Positions 16,387-25,748 are shown, counted from the first letter of the stretch. The stretch is 64,000 nucleotides of DNA from an uncultured Myxococcales bacterium (GCA_903842345.1 CAIMLR010000036.1:62001-126000); one strand, 5' to 3'. Numbers and translations are program-made. The notes: generated from the sequence alone by a model not told the origin.

Positions 16387-17421
16387 ATGAGAACGCGTTT
16401 GTGGGGCTTTGTCACTATTCTCGGCCTGAGCGGCTTGTTCGGCTGCGGCGCCAGCACGGGCGGCGGAGGTGGCGGCGGCGCCATTTACTGCGGAATCGGC
16501 GGCGCCTGCCCCGCAGGCTTCAGCTGCAATCCCAACAATTTCTGCATCCCGGGCAGCGCGGACGCAGGCGTGACCGACACGGGCAGCAAGAACGACACCG
16601 GCAGCGCAGGCACGGACGCGACGTCCGCGGACACCGGCACGGCCAAGGACAGCCAAGTCGACACGAGCAAGCCGGACGTCGCGCCGGCCGACACGTTCAC
16701 GCCGGACGTCCAGACCACCGGCACCACGCAAACGGTCACTGAGGTCGAGCAAGCGCCGTCCAGCGCGGCGTGCAGCACGCCCGACGCGATCGTCGATTCC
16801 GCGAGCGACGTGACGTTGGACCTCGTCGTCGTCACCAGCCCGCCGACCAAGCTGAAGGGCAGCGGCACGACCTATTTCACCAGCTTCTTCGCGAAGTCCC
16901 AGAGCGGCGCGGCCAGCGACGGCAGCTGGGCTGGCATTCAGGTGATCGTCAACTCCGACCCGTTCGCGATCAGCGTCGGCGACGTCGTCCGGGTGAAGGG
17001 CACGGTCAAGGAGTTCTACTGCATGACGGAAATCTCCGCCAAGCCCGAGGACGTGACGATCTACGGCAACGACGGCGAGCCGACGCCCTACAGCGCGCAG
17101 GTCAGCCTGTTTGGCACCAGCAACGCGGAGGCGTTTGAAGGCGACCTCATCAAGATCAGCAACGTGCAGGTACAGGATCCCAATCCGGTCTCCACGGACG
17201 GCAAGAACCACGGCGAGTGCACGATCAACCACAACGGCGGCGCGGACTCCGTCAACATCGCACCCGCGCTCGGCTCGGCCTACCTCACCGCCGGCGCCAA
17301 CGGCACGATGACCACGTTCAGCGCCGGTCAAGGCTTCCTGAGCATCACCGGCAACCTGCAGTGGTCGTTTGGCCACTGGGTCGTCCGCGTGCGGTCAGAC
17401 TCCGACATCGTCCTCAAATGA
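16387..17421 (+). CDS. Lipoprotein with Cys-rich and OB-fold-like domains
   Basis: Lipoprotein of 344 residues; signal peptide with lipobox GLFGC. A Gly-rich stretch and a small Cys module (CGIGGACPAGFSCNPNNFC) are followed by an Asp/Thr/Ala/Ser linker of about 60 residues. The C-terminal half (SGTTYFTSFFAKSQS, WAGIQVIVNSDPFAISVGDVVRVKGTVKEFY) resembles the OB-like domain found beside extracellular nucleases of the ExeM/NucH type, but no nuclease domain is present. The stop overlaps the start of the DNA methyltransferase gene (ATGA at 17418-17421), so the two are translationally coupled despite acting in different compartments. Confidence 0.75.
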   Translation: MRTRLWGFVTILGLSGLFGCGASTGGGGGGGAIYCGIGGACPAGFSCNPNNFCIPGSADAGVTDTGSKNDTGSAGTDATSADTGTAKDSQVDTSKPDVAPADTFTPDVQTTGTTQTVTEVEQAPSSAACSTPDAIVDSASDVTLDLVVVTSPPTKLKGSGTTYFTSFFAKSQSGAASDGSWAGIQVIVNSDPFAISVGDVVRVKGTVKEFYCMTEISAKPEDVTIYGNDGEPTPYSAQVSLFGTSNAEAFEGDLIKISNVQVQDPNPVSTDGKNHGECTINHNGGADSVNIAPALGSAYLTAGANGTMTTFSAGQGFLSITGNLQWSFGHWVVRVRSDSDIVLK

Positions 17422-18656
17422 CCGGCGTGCGTTTGAGCTGGCCTGGGCGCCAGCCGCCGGATGCGCCCACGCTGCACACGCTGACGTCGCTGCTGACGAT
17501 TCCGCAGCAGAGCTCCACGGTTGGGCCCGCGCGGCTGCTGGCGGGCCAAGCGCTTGCGGTGCTCGATCGCCTGCTGCAGGAAGGCCGCGCGGGGCAGATT
17601 GACCTCGTGTACCTCGATCCGCCGTTTGGTGCGGGCGTCGCCTGGCCGCGGCGGCGGGATGTGCAGAATGCGCTGGGACAGACGACGCAGGACGTCGTGG
17701 CGTACGAAGATCCCGCCGATGACCTCGTCGACTGGCTGCAACATCTCGACACAGTGCTGGATCGCGTGCACCGGCTGCTGTCCCCGCGCGGATCGGTCTA
17801 CGTCCACCTCGATTTTCGCCGCGCGCACCACGCCCGCCTGTTGCTGGACGAGCGCTTTGGCCCGTCGAACCTGCGCAATGAGATTGTGTGGGCCTATGGC
17901 CTCGGCGGTTCGAGCAAGGATCGCTTTGGCCGCAAGCACGACGTCATCCAGTTCTACGCCAAGGACGCGCGGCACACGTGGTTCCAGGCGCCGCTCCAGC
18001 GCGCCACGTCCCAGCGCATGAAGGGGTTGGCCAAGCGCGCGACGGATGTGTGGCAAACGCCGCACGCGGGCGCAGATGCGCCGATCCTGGGCGCGTGGCC
18101 GGATACGCTTGTCGATTTGACGCTCTCCAACAGCGACAGCCAGCGCACGGGCTATCCGACGCAGAAGCCGCTGGCGCTGCTCGAGCGCATTGTCCACGCG
18201 TCCCTGCCGCCGGGCGGAATCGCGCTGGATCCGATGGCGGGCTCAGGCACGCTGGGCGTGGCCGCGGTGCGAGCGGGCAGTCAGGCGATTCTGGGCGATC
18301 GCAGCCTTGTGGCGCTGGACGCGAGCCGCGGGCGACTTGTGGAGGCGGGCAGCGCGGTGCAATTGGACAACGTGGACGACACGCTCGCGGTGCTGGCGCT
18401 GCCGCACCCGGGCGCGCGGATTGTCGGCGAGCGGGCGCAGTTGCTCCCGCTGGCGATGGGCGCGCAGGACGCGGACGCGCTCTCCGCGTGGGGCGTCGCG
18501 GATGCCAACGGGCAGGTGCTGGCGTGGTGGGATGGCGGCGCGCAGCGGACCCGGACGCAGGTGCCGCAGGAACTGCCGTTGCGCGCGGGTCAACCGCAGA
18601 CGCTGGTGGCGATCGATACGAGCGGGCGTATGTGGCAGGGCGAGCTGTTGCGGTAG
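17418..18656 (+). CDS. Beta-class site-specific DNA methyltransferase
   Basis: Methyltransferase of 412 residues. Motif IV DPPF is at 67-70 (VYLDPPFGAG) and the SAM-binding motif DPMAGSGT at 271-278, that order defining the beta class; TGYPTQKP at 244-251 is the usual phrase before it. DPPF suggests N6-adenine methylation (N4-cytosine is possible). After the catalytic core comes an extra C-terminal region of about 100 residues (AWGVADANGQVLAWW, TLVAIDTSGRMWQGELL) that I do not recognise. No restriction nuclease gene is nearby, so it looks like an orphan methyltransferase. Confidence 0.85.
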   Translation: MTGVRLSWPGRQPPDAPTLHTLTSLLTIPQQSSTVGPARLLAGQALAVLDRLLQEGRAGQIDLVYLDPPFGAGVAWPRRRDVQNALGQTTQDVVAYEDPADDLVDWLQHLDTVLDRVHRLLSPRGSVYVHLDFRRAHHARLLLDERFGPSNLRNEIVWAYGLGGSSKDRFGRKHDVIQFYAKDARHTWFQAPLQRATSQRMKGLAKRATDVWQTPHAGADAPILGAWPDTLVDLTLSNSDSQRTGYPTQKPLALLERIVHASLPPGGIALDPMAGSGTLGVAAVRAGSQAILGDRSLVALDASRGRLVEAGSAVQLDNVDDTLAVLALPHPGARIVGERAQLLPLAMGAQDADALSAWGVADANGQVLAWWDGGAQRTRTQVPQELPLRAGQPQTLVAIDTSGRMWQGELLR

Positions 18657-18684
18657 CCGCGACGCGCAGGGACGGACGCCGGAA

Positions 18685-20259
18685 TCAGACGCCGTCGCCG
18701 AGGCCTTTGCCGAGCGCCGCGAGCAGGTCCAACAGCGTCTTGGACTCCGACTCAAAGGCCGAGCGCTCGCGGGCATTGACGGCCGGCTGCACCACGTCGC
18801 CGAGCGACGCCGGGTCCAGATACTTGCTGTTGTGCTTCACGCCAAAGTGCAGGTGCGGCCCGGTCGACAGGCCGGTTGACCCGACGAAACCGACGACCTG
18901 CCCCTTGTGCACGACGTCGCCCGGCTTGACCGAAGTGACAAAGCGCTGCAGGTGCATGTATTCCGTGAGGTAACCGCCCTCGTGGCGCAGGCGAACCACA
19001 TTGCCCGCGGCGCCAGCGCGATCGGCCGAGACGAGGTGGCCATCGCCCGCAGCGTAGACCGGCGTGCCCACGGAAGCGGCAAAGTCGACGCCAAAGTGCG
19101 CCTTCATCTTGTGCAGAATCGGATGCAGACGCATGCCGAAGTTGGAAGTCTGGTGCCCGACCTGCAGCGGCTGGCGCAGGAACAGCGGCTCCAGGCCTTC
19201 GCCGTCGGGCGCGTACAAATCGCCGTGGAAATTGAGCGCCACGGTGTGGCCGTCGTGCGGCTTGAGCACGCTGCGGTGCTCCAGCGCGGCGACGCCGAGG
19301 TAGCGCTCGACGTGATCGCCGTCGACAAGCTTGTCGAGCACGATGCGCAGCTCGTCGCCCGTGTGGAGTTCGATCGGCCGCAGCAGGCGGTCCGTCAACA
19401 TCGGCTGCAGGAGTTCAACGAGGCCTTCGCCCTCGCCGCAGCGGCGGAGCGACGTTTCCAGCGAGCCGATGATGCCGCAGCGCAACGCGGTGCGAACGAC
19501 CGTGCCGGGCAGGCCACCTTCGCTGACGTCAAAACCGTCGGCGGTGCGCTGGATGGTCATGCCTTCCGCGTGGCTCGGGGCAATGACGAGCGTCTGCAAC
19601 GCGCTGGCATCCATGACGCCGGCTGTGTCAAAGCGCGCCCACAGACGCCAACCGGCTTGGAGCTTCTGCGGATTGCGGAGCTGGCTGTACGCCGCGATGA
19701 CTTTGCGCGCCGTTTCGCCGTGAATGAACAGCCGCGACAGGGCTTGCGATAGGCTCTCGCCCTGCTCCACCAGGACGGAACGCGTCACACCCGGCGTGCT
19801 CTCAGGCTGGCCGCCCGGCGTCGACTTGGTCGTGGACATGCGCACCGCGGGCTGCGCCTTGCCAAACACGGCATCGACGCGCGCGCCGCTCGGCTGACCG
19901 GATGGGGCAGAAGCCAAGGCGCTGTCCGGGAGCGCCGATTTCTCCGCCGCGTCCTGCAGCGTGCTCAGGCGCGCCATGGGATCCATCGGCGCCAATTCCG
20001 GCGAGGCGTGCCACATCGACCAGCCATTGGCCACCACAACGCCGAGAATGACCGCGACCGCGCCCAGGGACGGCAGCACGGAGCGTTTCTCGTAGCGATG
20101 ACTCAGGCTCAGGCGATTCAAGGCCAGTGACTCCGGTGACGGTCGGTTTCGACGGGCACGGAGATAACGCAGACGCAACGGCTCTGTCAACTCCAAACGC
20201 CCCCGGAATTGCCACGTCAGTGTCAGCGCGGACCGGCCGGCGCGGACCTTGTGATTCAT
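18685..20259 (-). CDS. M23-family peptidoglycan endopeptidase with LysM/OapA-like region
   Basis: Envelope protein of 524 residues. The ATG at 20259 is chosen because earlier frames overlap cysS. One N-terminal membrane segment (SLGAVAVILGVVVANGW) anchors it facing the periplasm. A middle region (LVEQGESLSQALSRLFIHGE, LQAGWRLWARF) resembles the LysM/OapA module preceding many M23 domains. The catalytic domain carries all zinc ligands: HFGVD (HxxxD) and GPHLHFGV (HxH). It would cleave peptide cross-links in murein, as MepM does, and is predicted active. Divergent from cysS by 46 bases. Confidence 0.9.
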   Translation of the reverse strand: MNHKVRAGRSALTLTWQFRGRLELTEPLRLRYLRARRNRPSPESLALNRLSLSHRYEKRSVLPSLGAVAVILGVVVANGWSMWHASPELAPMDPMARLSTLQDAAEKSALPDSALASAPSGQPSGARVDAVFGKAQPAVRMSTTKSTPGGQPESTPGVTRSVLVEQGESLSQALSRLFIHGETARKVIAAYSQLRNPQKLQAGWRLWARFDTAGVMDASALQTLVIAPSHAEGMTIQRTADGFDVSEGGLPGTVVRTALRCGIIGSLETSLRRCGEGEGLVELLQPMLTDRLLRPIELHTGDELRIVLDKLVDGDHVERYLGVAALEHRSVLKPHDGHTVALNFHGDLYAPDGEGLEPLFLRQPLQVGHQTSNFGMRLHPILHKMKAHFGVDFAASVGTPVYAAGDGHLVSADRAGAAGNVVRLRHEGGYLTEYMHLQRFVTSVKPGDVVHKGQVVGFVGSTGLSTGPHLHFGVKHNSKYLDPASLGDVVQPAVNARERSAFESESKTLLDLLAALGKGLGDGV

Positions 20260-20305
20260 CGGGCCGGGCGCTACACTACAGCCCCTTTCACGCACCTGTG
20301 GCACC

Positions 20306-21817
20306 GTGCAAATCCGTATTACCAACAGCTTGACCCGTCAGAAGGAACCGCTTCGCACGCTGGAGCCCAACAAGTTGGGCCTCTATGTCTGCGGCGTAAC
20401 GGTTTATGACTTCAGCCACGTCGGCCACGCCCGCGTCTACATCGTGTTTGACGTCGTGCAGCGCACCGCGCGGCGGATGGGCTACGACGTGAAGTATGTC
20501 CGTAATTTTACCGACGTAGACGACAAGATCATCAATCGCGCCAACCAGAACGGCGAAACGACGGAAGCGCTGACCAACCGCATGATTGCGGCGTTCCATG
20601 AAGACATGGATCGTTTGGACTGCGAGCGGCCGGAGATCGAGCCGCGCGTGACGACGCACATGCCTGAAATCGTGGCGATGATTGAGCAGATCATCCAGCG
20701 CGGTCACGGCTACGTCGTGGCGGGTGAGACGCAGCCTGACGGGTCGATCGCGCAGGACGTCTACTTTGATGTGCGGACGTTCCCGCCGTACGGCGCGCTT
20801 TCTGGCCGCAGCCAGGACGACAACGCCGATGGCGCGAGCGAGCGCGTCCAACACGATGCCCGCAAGCACAGTCAGGCGGATTTTGCCCTGTGGAAATCGG
20901 CCAAACCCGGCGAGCCCTTCTGGACTTCGCCGTGGGGCAAGGGCCGGCCGGGCTGGCACATCGAATGCTCGGCGATGGCGTGCAAGCACCTCGGCGAGAC
21001 CTTTGACGTCCATTGCGGCGGCAAGGACCTGGTGTTCCCGCACCACGAGAACGAGATCGCTCAGGCGCGCGCCGCCAACGGTCAGGAATTCGCGCGGCAG
21101 TGGATGCACAACGGCTTTGTGACGATCGATTCCGAGAAGATGTCGAAATCGCTCGGCAATTTCTTCACGATTCGCGACGTGCTCGCACGCTTTCATCCGC
21201 AAGTGCTGCGCTACTTCCTGCTGACGGCGCACTACACGCACCCGCTGAACTTCAGCGATCGCTCGCTGGAAGAGGCGCAGAAGCGCGTGCTGGCGATCTA
21301 CGAGAAGCTCGCGGCGGCCGATGCGCTGCTGAAGGCGCGCGGGATCACGAGTGGCGCGATCGCGGACGACCCGGAGCTGGACCTCGTGGTCAAGGCGCGC
21401 GACGAGCTGCGGGAAGCGCTGTGCGACGACTTCAACACGCCGCGCGCGTTGGCGGCGCTCTCAGAGCCGATCACGGCGCTGTCGCTCGCGCTGGACAAAC
21501 CGAAGGCGACCGGCGCGCTGGACGTGATCACGCAAGTTCGCGCTTTCCTGAAGGAAGCTTCAGGCTGGCTGGGATTATTCCAACATCCTGCCGCAGATAC
21601 GGTAGAAGCGATTGTCGCTCAGGCGCGCGATCGCCTGTTTCCGGCAGGCAGTGAAGCGCTGGCCAACGTGGAGCGCCTGCTGGTTGAACGCCAGGAAGCG
21701 CGTGCCGCCAAGGACTGGAAGCGCGCCGATGAAGTACGCGATGCGCTGACGCAAGTCGGCGCGGAAGTGCGCGACACGCCGCAGGGCACAGTTTGGCGGC
21801 CACGACTGACCGACTAG
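20306..21817 (+). CDS. cysS: Cysteinyl-tRNA synthetase
   Basis: Class I synthetase of 503 residues, GTG start at 20306. It charges tRNA-Cys. Signature elements: [20 protein letters not shown] (Zn cysteine and the HIGH-equivalent), [23 protein letters not shown] and [10 protein letters not shown] (Zn ligands), and KMSKS in [14 protein letters not shown]. The C-terminal anticodon-binding part ends with [11 protein letters not shown]-type sequence ([15 protein letters not shown]). A moderate insertion ([17 protein letters not shown]) lies in the connective region. Only 46 bases separate it from the divergent M23 gene. Confidence 0.97.
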   Translation: MQIRITNSLTRQKEPLRTLEPNKLGLYVCGVTVYDFSHVGHARVYIVFDVVQRTARRMGYDVKYVRNFTDVDDKIINRANQNGETTEALTNRMIAAFHEDMDRLDCERPEIEPRVTTHMPEIVAMIEQIIQRGHGYVVAGETQPDGSIAQDVYFDVRTFPPYGALSGRSQDDNADGASERVQHDARKHSQADFALWKSAKPGEPFWTSPWGKGRPGWHIECSAMACKHLGETFDVHCGGKDLVFPHHENEIAQARAANGQEFARQWMHNGFVTIDSEKMSKSLGNFFTIRDVLARFHPQVLRYFLLTAHYTHPLNFSDRSLEEAQKRVLAIYEKLAAADALLKARGITSGAIADDPELDLVVKARDELREALCDDFNTPRALAALSEPITALSLALDKPKATGALDVITQVRAFLKEASGWLGLFQHPAADTVEAIVAQARDRLFPAGSEALANVERLLVERQEARAAKDWKRADEVRDALTQVGAEVRDTPQGTVWRPRLTD

Positions 21818-21873
21818 ACGCGACAGACGGAAAATGACAGACGCAGGCGCCGCGCGCCCGCAGGGAGAGACTG

Positions 21874-22092
21874 ATGGATCCAGATTTCATTCGTGAGTTC
21901 AGCGTGCTGGCGGGCTTCGCCGGCCTCTACATCGTCGGTTCGATTTTTCTGCTCAAGGGCCACAAGACCGACCTGTCGGCCGTGGGCACCCATGGCGCGC
22001 TGTCGCCTGAGTCCGGCGTGCCGACCCCGCAGCGCCTGAATCGCCGCCGCAAAGCCATCGCGCGCGAGCAGTCGGGCAAGTCCGCGGAATAG
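21874..22092 (+). CDS. Small single-span membrane protein
   Basis: Protein of 72 residues preceded by GGGAGAG. One membrane segment occupies roughly residues 11-27 (LAGFAGLYIVGSIFLL), followed by a basic tail (RLNRRRKAIAREQ) predicted cytoplasmic. It lies 56 bases after cysS and 136 before korA. I do not recognise a family; coding is supported by the ribosome-binding site and the TM-plus-basic-tail pattern. Confidence 0.6.
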   Translation: MDPDFIREFSVLAGFAGLYIVGSIFLLKGHKTDLSAVGTHGALSPESGVPTPQRLNRRRKAIAREQSGKSAE

Positions 22093-22151
22093 CCAACGCC
22101 CCTGCGGTGTCTTGCCTGGACGACGCCAAGACCACGTCGTGACAAGCGCTG

Positions 22152-22163
22152 CGCCAATTGGCG
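22152..22163. promoter_or_regulatory. Perfect 12-bp palindrome upstream of korA
   Basis: CGCCAATTGGCG is a perfect palindrome 66 bases before the korA start, in a 136-base gap. It could be an operator for a dimeric regulator of korAB. There is no further evidence. Confidence 0.3.
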
Positions 22164-22228
22164 GTGGACGAGCCGCGTCCGCGCCTCGAGTTCCGGCAGG
22201 AAGTCGATTTCCGTCAGGGAGTTCTGTG

Positions 22229-24097
22229 ATGACCGCAAGCGCCACCTCGGCCAAGCCGCGTGAAGTCCGTGATTCCGTTGTCATCCGTTTTGCCGGCGAC
22301 TCCGGTGATGGCATCCAGTTGACCGGCAGCCAGTTCTCGGCCGCCTCGGCGCTGGCCGGCAACGACACCGCCACGTTCCCTGATTTTCCCGCGGAGATTC
22401 GCGCGCCTACGGGCACACTCGCGGGCGTGTCGGGCTTCCAGCTGCACTTCGCGAGTCGGGACATCCTGACCCCGGGTGATCGCGCCGACGTGCTCGTCGT
22501 GATGAATCCAGCCGCGCTGGCAGCCAATCTCAAGTGGCTGAAGCCAAATGGCATCCTGATCGCCAACGCCGATTCGTTTCAGGCCAAGAACCTGCGGATG
22601 GCCGGCTATGCCGAGAATCCGCTGGAAGATGGCTCGCTGGCCGACTACCAGCTGTTCCAGATCGATCTGAGCCGCCTGACCAACGACGCGCTGCAGGGCT
22701 TTGGCCTCTCGGCGAAGGAAGTCGAGCGCTGCAAGAACTACTTTGCCCTCGGCCTGGTGTTCTGGCTGTTTGAGCGCAACGGCGAGATGGTTGAAGGCGA
22801 GATTCGCCGCAAATTCGCCGCCAAGCCCGTGATGATGGAAGCCAACCTGAAGGTGTTCCACGCCGGCTGGGATTATGGTGAAAACACGGAGCTTTTCGCG
22901 CTGAGCTACTCAGTGCCGGCCGCCCAGGACATCGCGCCTGGCACGTACCGCAGCATCGCCGGCAATGAAGCGACAGCGCTCGGTTTGGTCGCCGCGGCGC
23001 ACAAGGCTGGCCTGGATCTGTTCTACGGCAGCTACCCGATCACGCCCGCGTCCGACATCCTGCACACGTTCGCCGGCCTCAAAGAGTACGGCGTGCGCAC
23101 CTTCCAAGCTGAAGATGAGATCGCGGCGATCTGCGCGGCCATCGGCGCGGCGTATGGCAATCAGTTGGCCGTCACGGGCACGTCGGGACCGGGCATCGCG
23201 CTCAAGTCAGAAGCGATGGGCCTGGCTGTGATGACGGAACTGCCGCTGGTCATCGTCAACGTGCAGCGCGGTGGACCGTCAACGGGGCTGCCGACCAAGA
23301 CGGAGCAGGCCGATTTGCTGCAGGTGCTCTACGGCCGCAATGGTGAATCGCCGATGCCCGTGCTGGCGGCGCGCAGTGCCGGGGACGCCTTTGACACGGC
23401 GTTTGAAGCGGCGCGCGTGGCGATCAAATACCGGGTGCCGGTTGTGCTGCTGACCGACGGCGCGATTGCCAATGGCGCAGAGCCGTGGCGCATTCCGGAC
23501 GTGGACGCGCTGCCGACGATTGAGCCCAATCTGCTGGATGACGCGGCCAAGCTCGAGGGCGGGCCGCTGCTGCCCTACCTCCGCGACGTCGAGACGCTGG
23601 CACGGCCGTGGATCAAGCTCGGCACGCCGGGGCTGGAACACCGCATCGGCGGCATTGAGAAGTGGGACAAGACGGGCCACATCAGCTACGACCCGCAGAA
23701 CCACCACAACATGGTCAAGCTGCGGCAGGCCAAGGTGGACGCGATCGCCGCGGAGATTCCGCCGATGCATCTGGAAGGCGCGCCCGAAGGCGACGTGCTG
23801 GTGCTGACGTGGGGCTCGCCGTATGGCGCCGCGCTGACCGCGGTGCGCGAGTTGCAGGCGCAAGGCCGCTCGGTGACCCATGCCAACCTGCGCTGGCTCA
23901 ATCCGCTGCCGCTGGATCTGGGCGCGCTGCTGCTGAAGTTCCGCACGGTGCTGGTCCCGGAGATCAACAATGGCCAGTTGGTCAAAGTGCTCCGCGCCGC
24001 TTATGCCTTGGATATCAAGCAGTACAATCGCATTTCCGGTCAGCCGCTCTCCGTGATGGAGCTGCGCGACGCCATCCTCAATGTCCTGCCGCACTAA
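22229..24097 (+). CDS. korA: 2-oxoacid (2-oxoglutarate):ferredoxin oxidoreductase, alpha subunit (gamma-alpha fusion)
   Basis: Subunit of 622 residues; ATG at 22229 with AGGGAG upstream. The first 190 residues are a gamma-type domain (VIRFAGDSGDGIQLTGSQF, FPDFPAEIRAPTGTLAGVSGFQ). The pyrimidine-binding alpha domain follows (YGSYPITPASDILHTFAGL, AEDEIAAICAAIGAAYGN, TGTSGPGIALKSEAMGLAVM). With KorB it oxidatively decarboxylates 2-oxoglutarate to succinyl-CoA, reducing ferredoxin. No ferredoxin-like Fe-S domain is fused. This is the two-subunit layout known from Mycobacterium KorAB. Other 2-oxoacids cannot be excluded as substrates. Confidence 0.93.
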   Translation: MTASATSAKPREVRDSVVIRFAGDSGDGIQLTGSQFSAASALAGNDTATFPDFPAEIRAPTGTLAGVSGFQLHFASRDILTPGDRADVLVVMNPAALAANLKWLKPNGILIANADSFQAKNLRMAGYAENPLEDGSLADYQLFQIDLSRLTNDALQGFGLSAKEVERCKNYFALGLVFWLFERNGEMVEGEIRRKFAAKPVMMEANLKVFHAGWDYGENTELFALSYSVPAAQDIAPGTYRSIAGNEATALGLVAAAHKAGLDLFYGSYPITPASDILHTFAGLKEYGVRTFQAEDEIAAICAAIGAAYGNQLAVTGTSGPGIALKSEAMGLAVMTELPLVIVNVQRGGPSTGLPTKTEQADLLQVLYGRNGESPMPVLAARSAGDAFDTAFEAARVAIKYRVPVVLLTDGAIANGAEPWRIPDVDALPTIEPNLLDDAAKLEGGPLLPYLRDVETLARPWIKLGTPGLEHRIGGIEKWDKTGHISYDPQNHHNMVKLRQAKVDAIAAEIPPMHLEGAPEGDVLVLTWGSPYGAALTAVRELQAQGRSVTHANLRWLNPLPLDLGALLLKFRTVLVPEINNGQLVKVLRAAYALDIKQYNRISGQPLSVMELRDAILNVLPH

Positions 24098-24125
24098 GCG
24101 ACCCTTGCCCCTGGAGTAGTCGAAC

Positions 24126-25145
24126 ATGACGCTCGCGACCGACATTGCCCTCAAGCCCAAAGACTTTGCCACCGACCAGGACGTCCGCTGGTGCCCCGGC
24201 TGCGGGGACTACGCCATCCTCGCGGCGGTCCAGCGCGCGCTGGCCAAGCAGGGCATTCCGCCCCATCAAATCGCCACGATTGCCGGCATCGGCTGTTCGT
24301 CGCGGTTTCCGTACTACATGGCGACCTACGGCTTTCACACCATCCACGGCCGCGCGCCGGCGGTGGCGACTGGGCTGAAGGTGGCGCGCCCGGACCTGCA
24401 AGTCTGGGTAGCGACGGGCGACGGCGATTCGCTGTCGATTGGCGGCAACCACTTCATTCACCTCCTGCGCCGCAACGTCGACCTCAAGGTGCTGCTGTTC
24501 AACAACCGCATCTATGGCCTGACCAAGGGCCAGTATTCGCCGACGTCAGAGCTGGGCAAGAAGACCAAGTCCTCGCCGCAGGGCTCGGTCGACAACCCGT
24601 TCCTGCCGATGTCCTTGGCCGTTGGCGCGGAAGGCAGCTTCCTCGCGCGCTCGATTGATGTGGACGCCAAGACGCTGGCCGACGTGCTGGCGGCGGCGGG
24701 CGCGCACCAAGGCACGGCGCTCGTGGAGATCCTGCAGAACTGCAACATCTTCAACGACGGCGCTTGGGATCACCTCTCGAGCAAGGAATTCCGCGCCGAC
24801 CAGACGATCCTCGTGGAACACGGCAAGCCGATGATTTTTGGCGCCAATCGCGACAAGGGCATCCGCCTGAACGGCCTGCGTCCGGAAGTCGTCAAGATTG
24901 GCGAGAACGGCGTGACCGAGGCCGACCTCTGGGTGCATGACGCCCACGATGAAGACCCGACGCGCGCGTTCCTGCTCTCCCGCATGGAATACCCGTTGTT
25001 CCCGGTGCCGGTGGGCGTTCTGCGTTCCGTGCAGCGGCCGGTGTACGACGCGCTGGTCAATGCCCAGGTCGACGAGCAGAAGGCGACGCGCAAGGCCAAT
25101 CTTCAGGGTCTTCTGAACGGCCGCAGCACGTGGGTCGTCGGCTGA
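24126..25145 (+). CDS. korB: 2-oxoacid (2-oxoglutarate):ferredoxin oxidoreductase, beta subunit (TPP-binding)
   Basis: Subunit of 339 residues, 28 bases after korA. It holds thiamine diphosphate and the single [4Fe-4S] cluster: WCPGCGDYAIL supplies two cysteines, IGCSSRFPYY a third, and QNCNIFND a likely fourth. The TPP/Mg motif is GDGDSLSIGGNHFIHLLRR with LFNNRIYGLTKGQYSPTS. The phrases are close to those I recall for the actinobacterial KorB that works in aerobic cells. It acts as an alternative to 2-oxoglutarate dehydrogenase, or reductively if low-potential ferredoxin is available. Confidence 0.95.
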   Translation: MTLATDIALKPKDFATDQDVRWCPGCGDYAILAAVQRALAKQGIPPHQIATIAGIGCSSRFPYYMATYGFHTIHGRAPAVATGLKVARPDLQVWVATGDGDSLSIGGNHFIHLLRRNVDLKVLLFNNRIYGLTKGQYSPTSELGKKTKSSPQGSVDNPFLPMSLAVGAEGSFLARSIDVDAKTLADVLAAAGAHQGTALVEILQNCNIFNDGAWDHLSSKEFRADQTILVEHGKPMIFGANRDKGIRLNGLRPEVVKIGENGVTEADLWVHDAHDEDPTRAFLLSRMEYPLFPVPVGVLRSVQRPVYDALVNAQVDEQKATRKANLQGLLNGRSTWVVG

Positions 25146-25264
25146 GCGCCCCGTGACCGGACCATGATGGAACGCTGGGGTCCCGGCGGCCAAAGCGAGA
25201 CAGAAACGCCATCGGGCGGGCACAAAGGACTGGCGTTGAATCGCCGACCAGCTATGCTGGAACC

Positions 25265-25279
25265 ATGGTGCTTCACCAT
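25265..25279 (+). promoter_or_regulatory. Leader hairpin adjoining the hpf ribosome-binding site
   Basis: ATGGTG-ctt-CACCAT forms a perfect 6-bp stem with a 3-base loop, ending two bases before the strong AGGAGG (25282-25287) of hpf. Its closeness to the ribosome-binding site suggests influence on translation initiation. A chance repeat is possible. Confidence 0.3.
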
Positions 25280-25292
25280 CCAGGAGGAAAGA

Positions 25293-25643
25293 ATGGAACT
25301 TACAGTCGCTACAAAGTTGGGCTCGGAAGGGAACATCGTCACGGTGGACGGTTCAGTTGAGAAACACCTGGAGAAGAAGCTCGAGAAGCTCGAAATCCGT
25401 TGGGGCAAGCCGGTTGCGGCGCGCGCGGTCCTGGAAGAAGTCGCCGTGGGCTATGACTGCACCCTGACGGTCACGCTGCACGGCACGCCCGAACTTATCA
25501 GCCACGGCCATGCGGATACGCTGGTCAAGGCCGTGGACACCGCCGTCGAGCGCGTGACCCGGCAGTTTGAAGCCGAAGCCGACAAGCGCACGGGCCGTGA
25601 ACGCCAGCGCAAGAACGGCGCCGAGAAGCCCGTCATCAGCTGA
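25293..25643 (+). CDS. hpf: Ribosome hibernation-promoting factor (HPF/RaiA, S30AE domain)
   Basis: Short-type HPF of 116 residues, starting at 25293 behind a consensus AGGAGG. The S30AE fold is recognisable from VDGSVEKHLEKKLEKLE, AVGYDCTLTVTLHGTPELISHGHADTL and AVDTAVERVTRQFEAEADK, with a basic tail. The family binds the decoding centre of idle ribosomes in stationary phase. The long-form C-terminal dimerisation domain is absent. It is a single gene after korB with a 147-base gap that includes a small hairpin. Confidence 0.85.
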   Translation: MELTVATKLGSEGNIVTVDGSVEKHLEKKLEKLEIRWGKPVAARAVLEEVAVGYDCTLTVTLHGTPELISHGHADTLVKAVDTAVERVTRQFEAEADKRTGRERQRKNGAEKPVIS

Positions 25644-25748
25644 AGTTGTCGCCGCATCAGGGCCTGAAAAATTGCCCGGCGGAACTGGCGCAGCAACCCC
25701 ACCTCGCATAGCATCCACAACGTCGCGATTGCGCGATGGGGTGTCGTC

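Noticed and set aside
22109-22132. GTCTTG-N12-CAAGAC inverted repeat after the small membrane protein as a terminator
   Set aside because: Only six pairs, a large loop and no T-tract; too weak to annotate.
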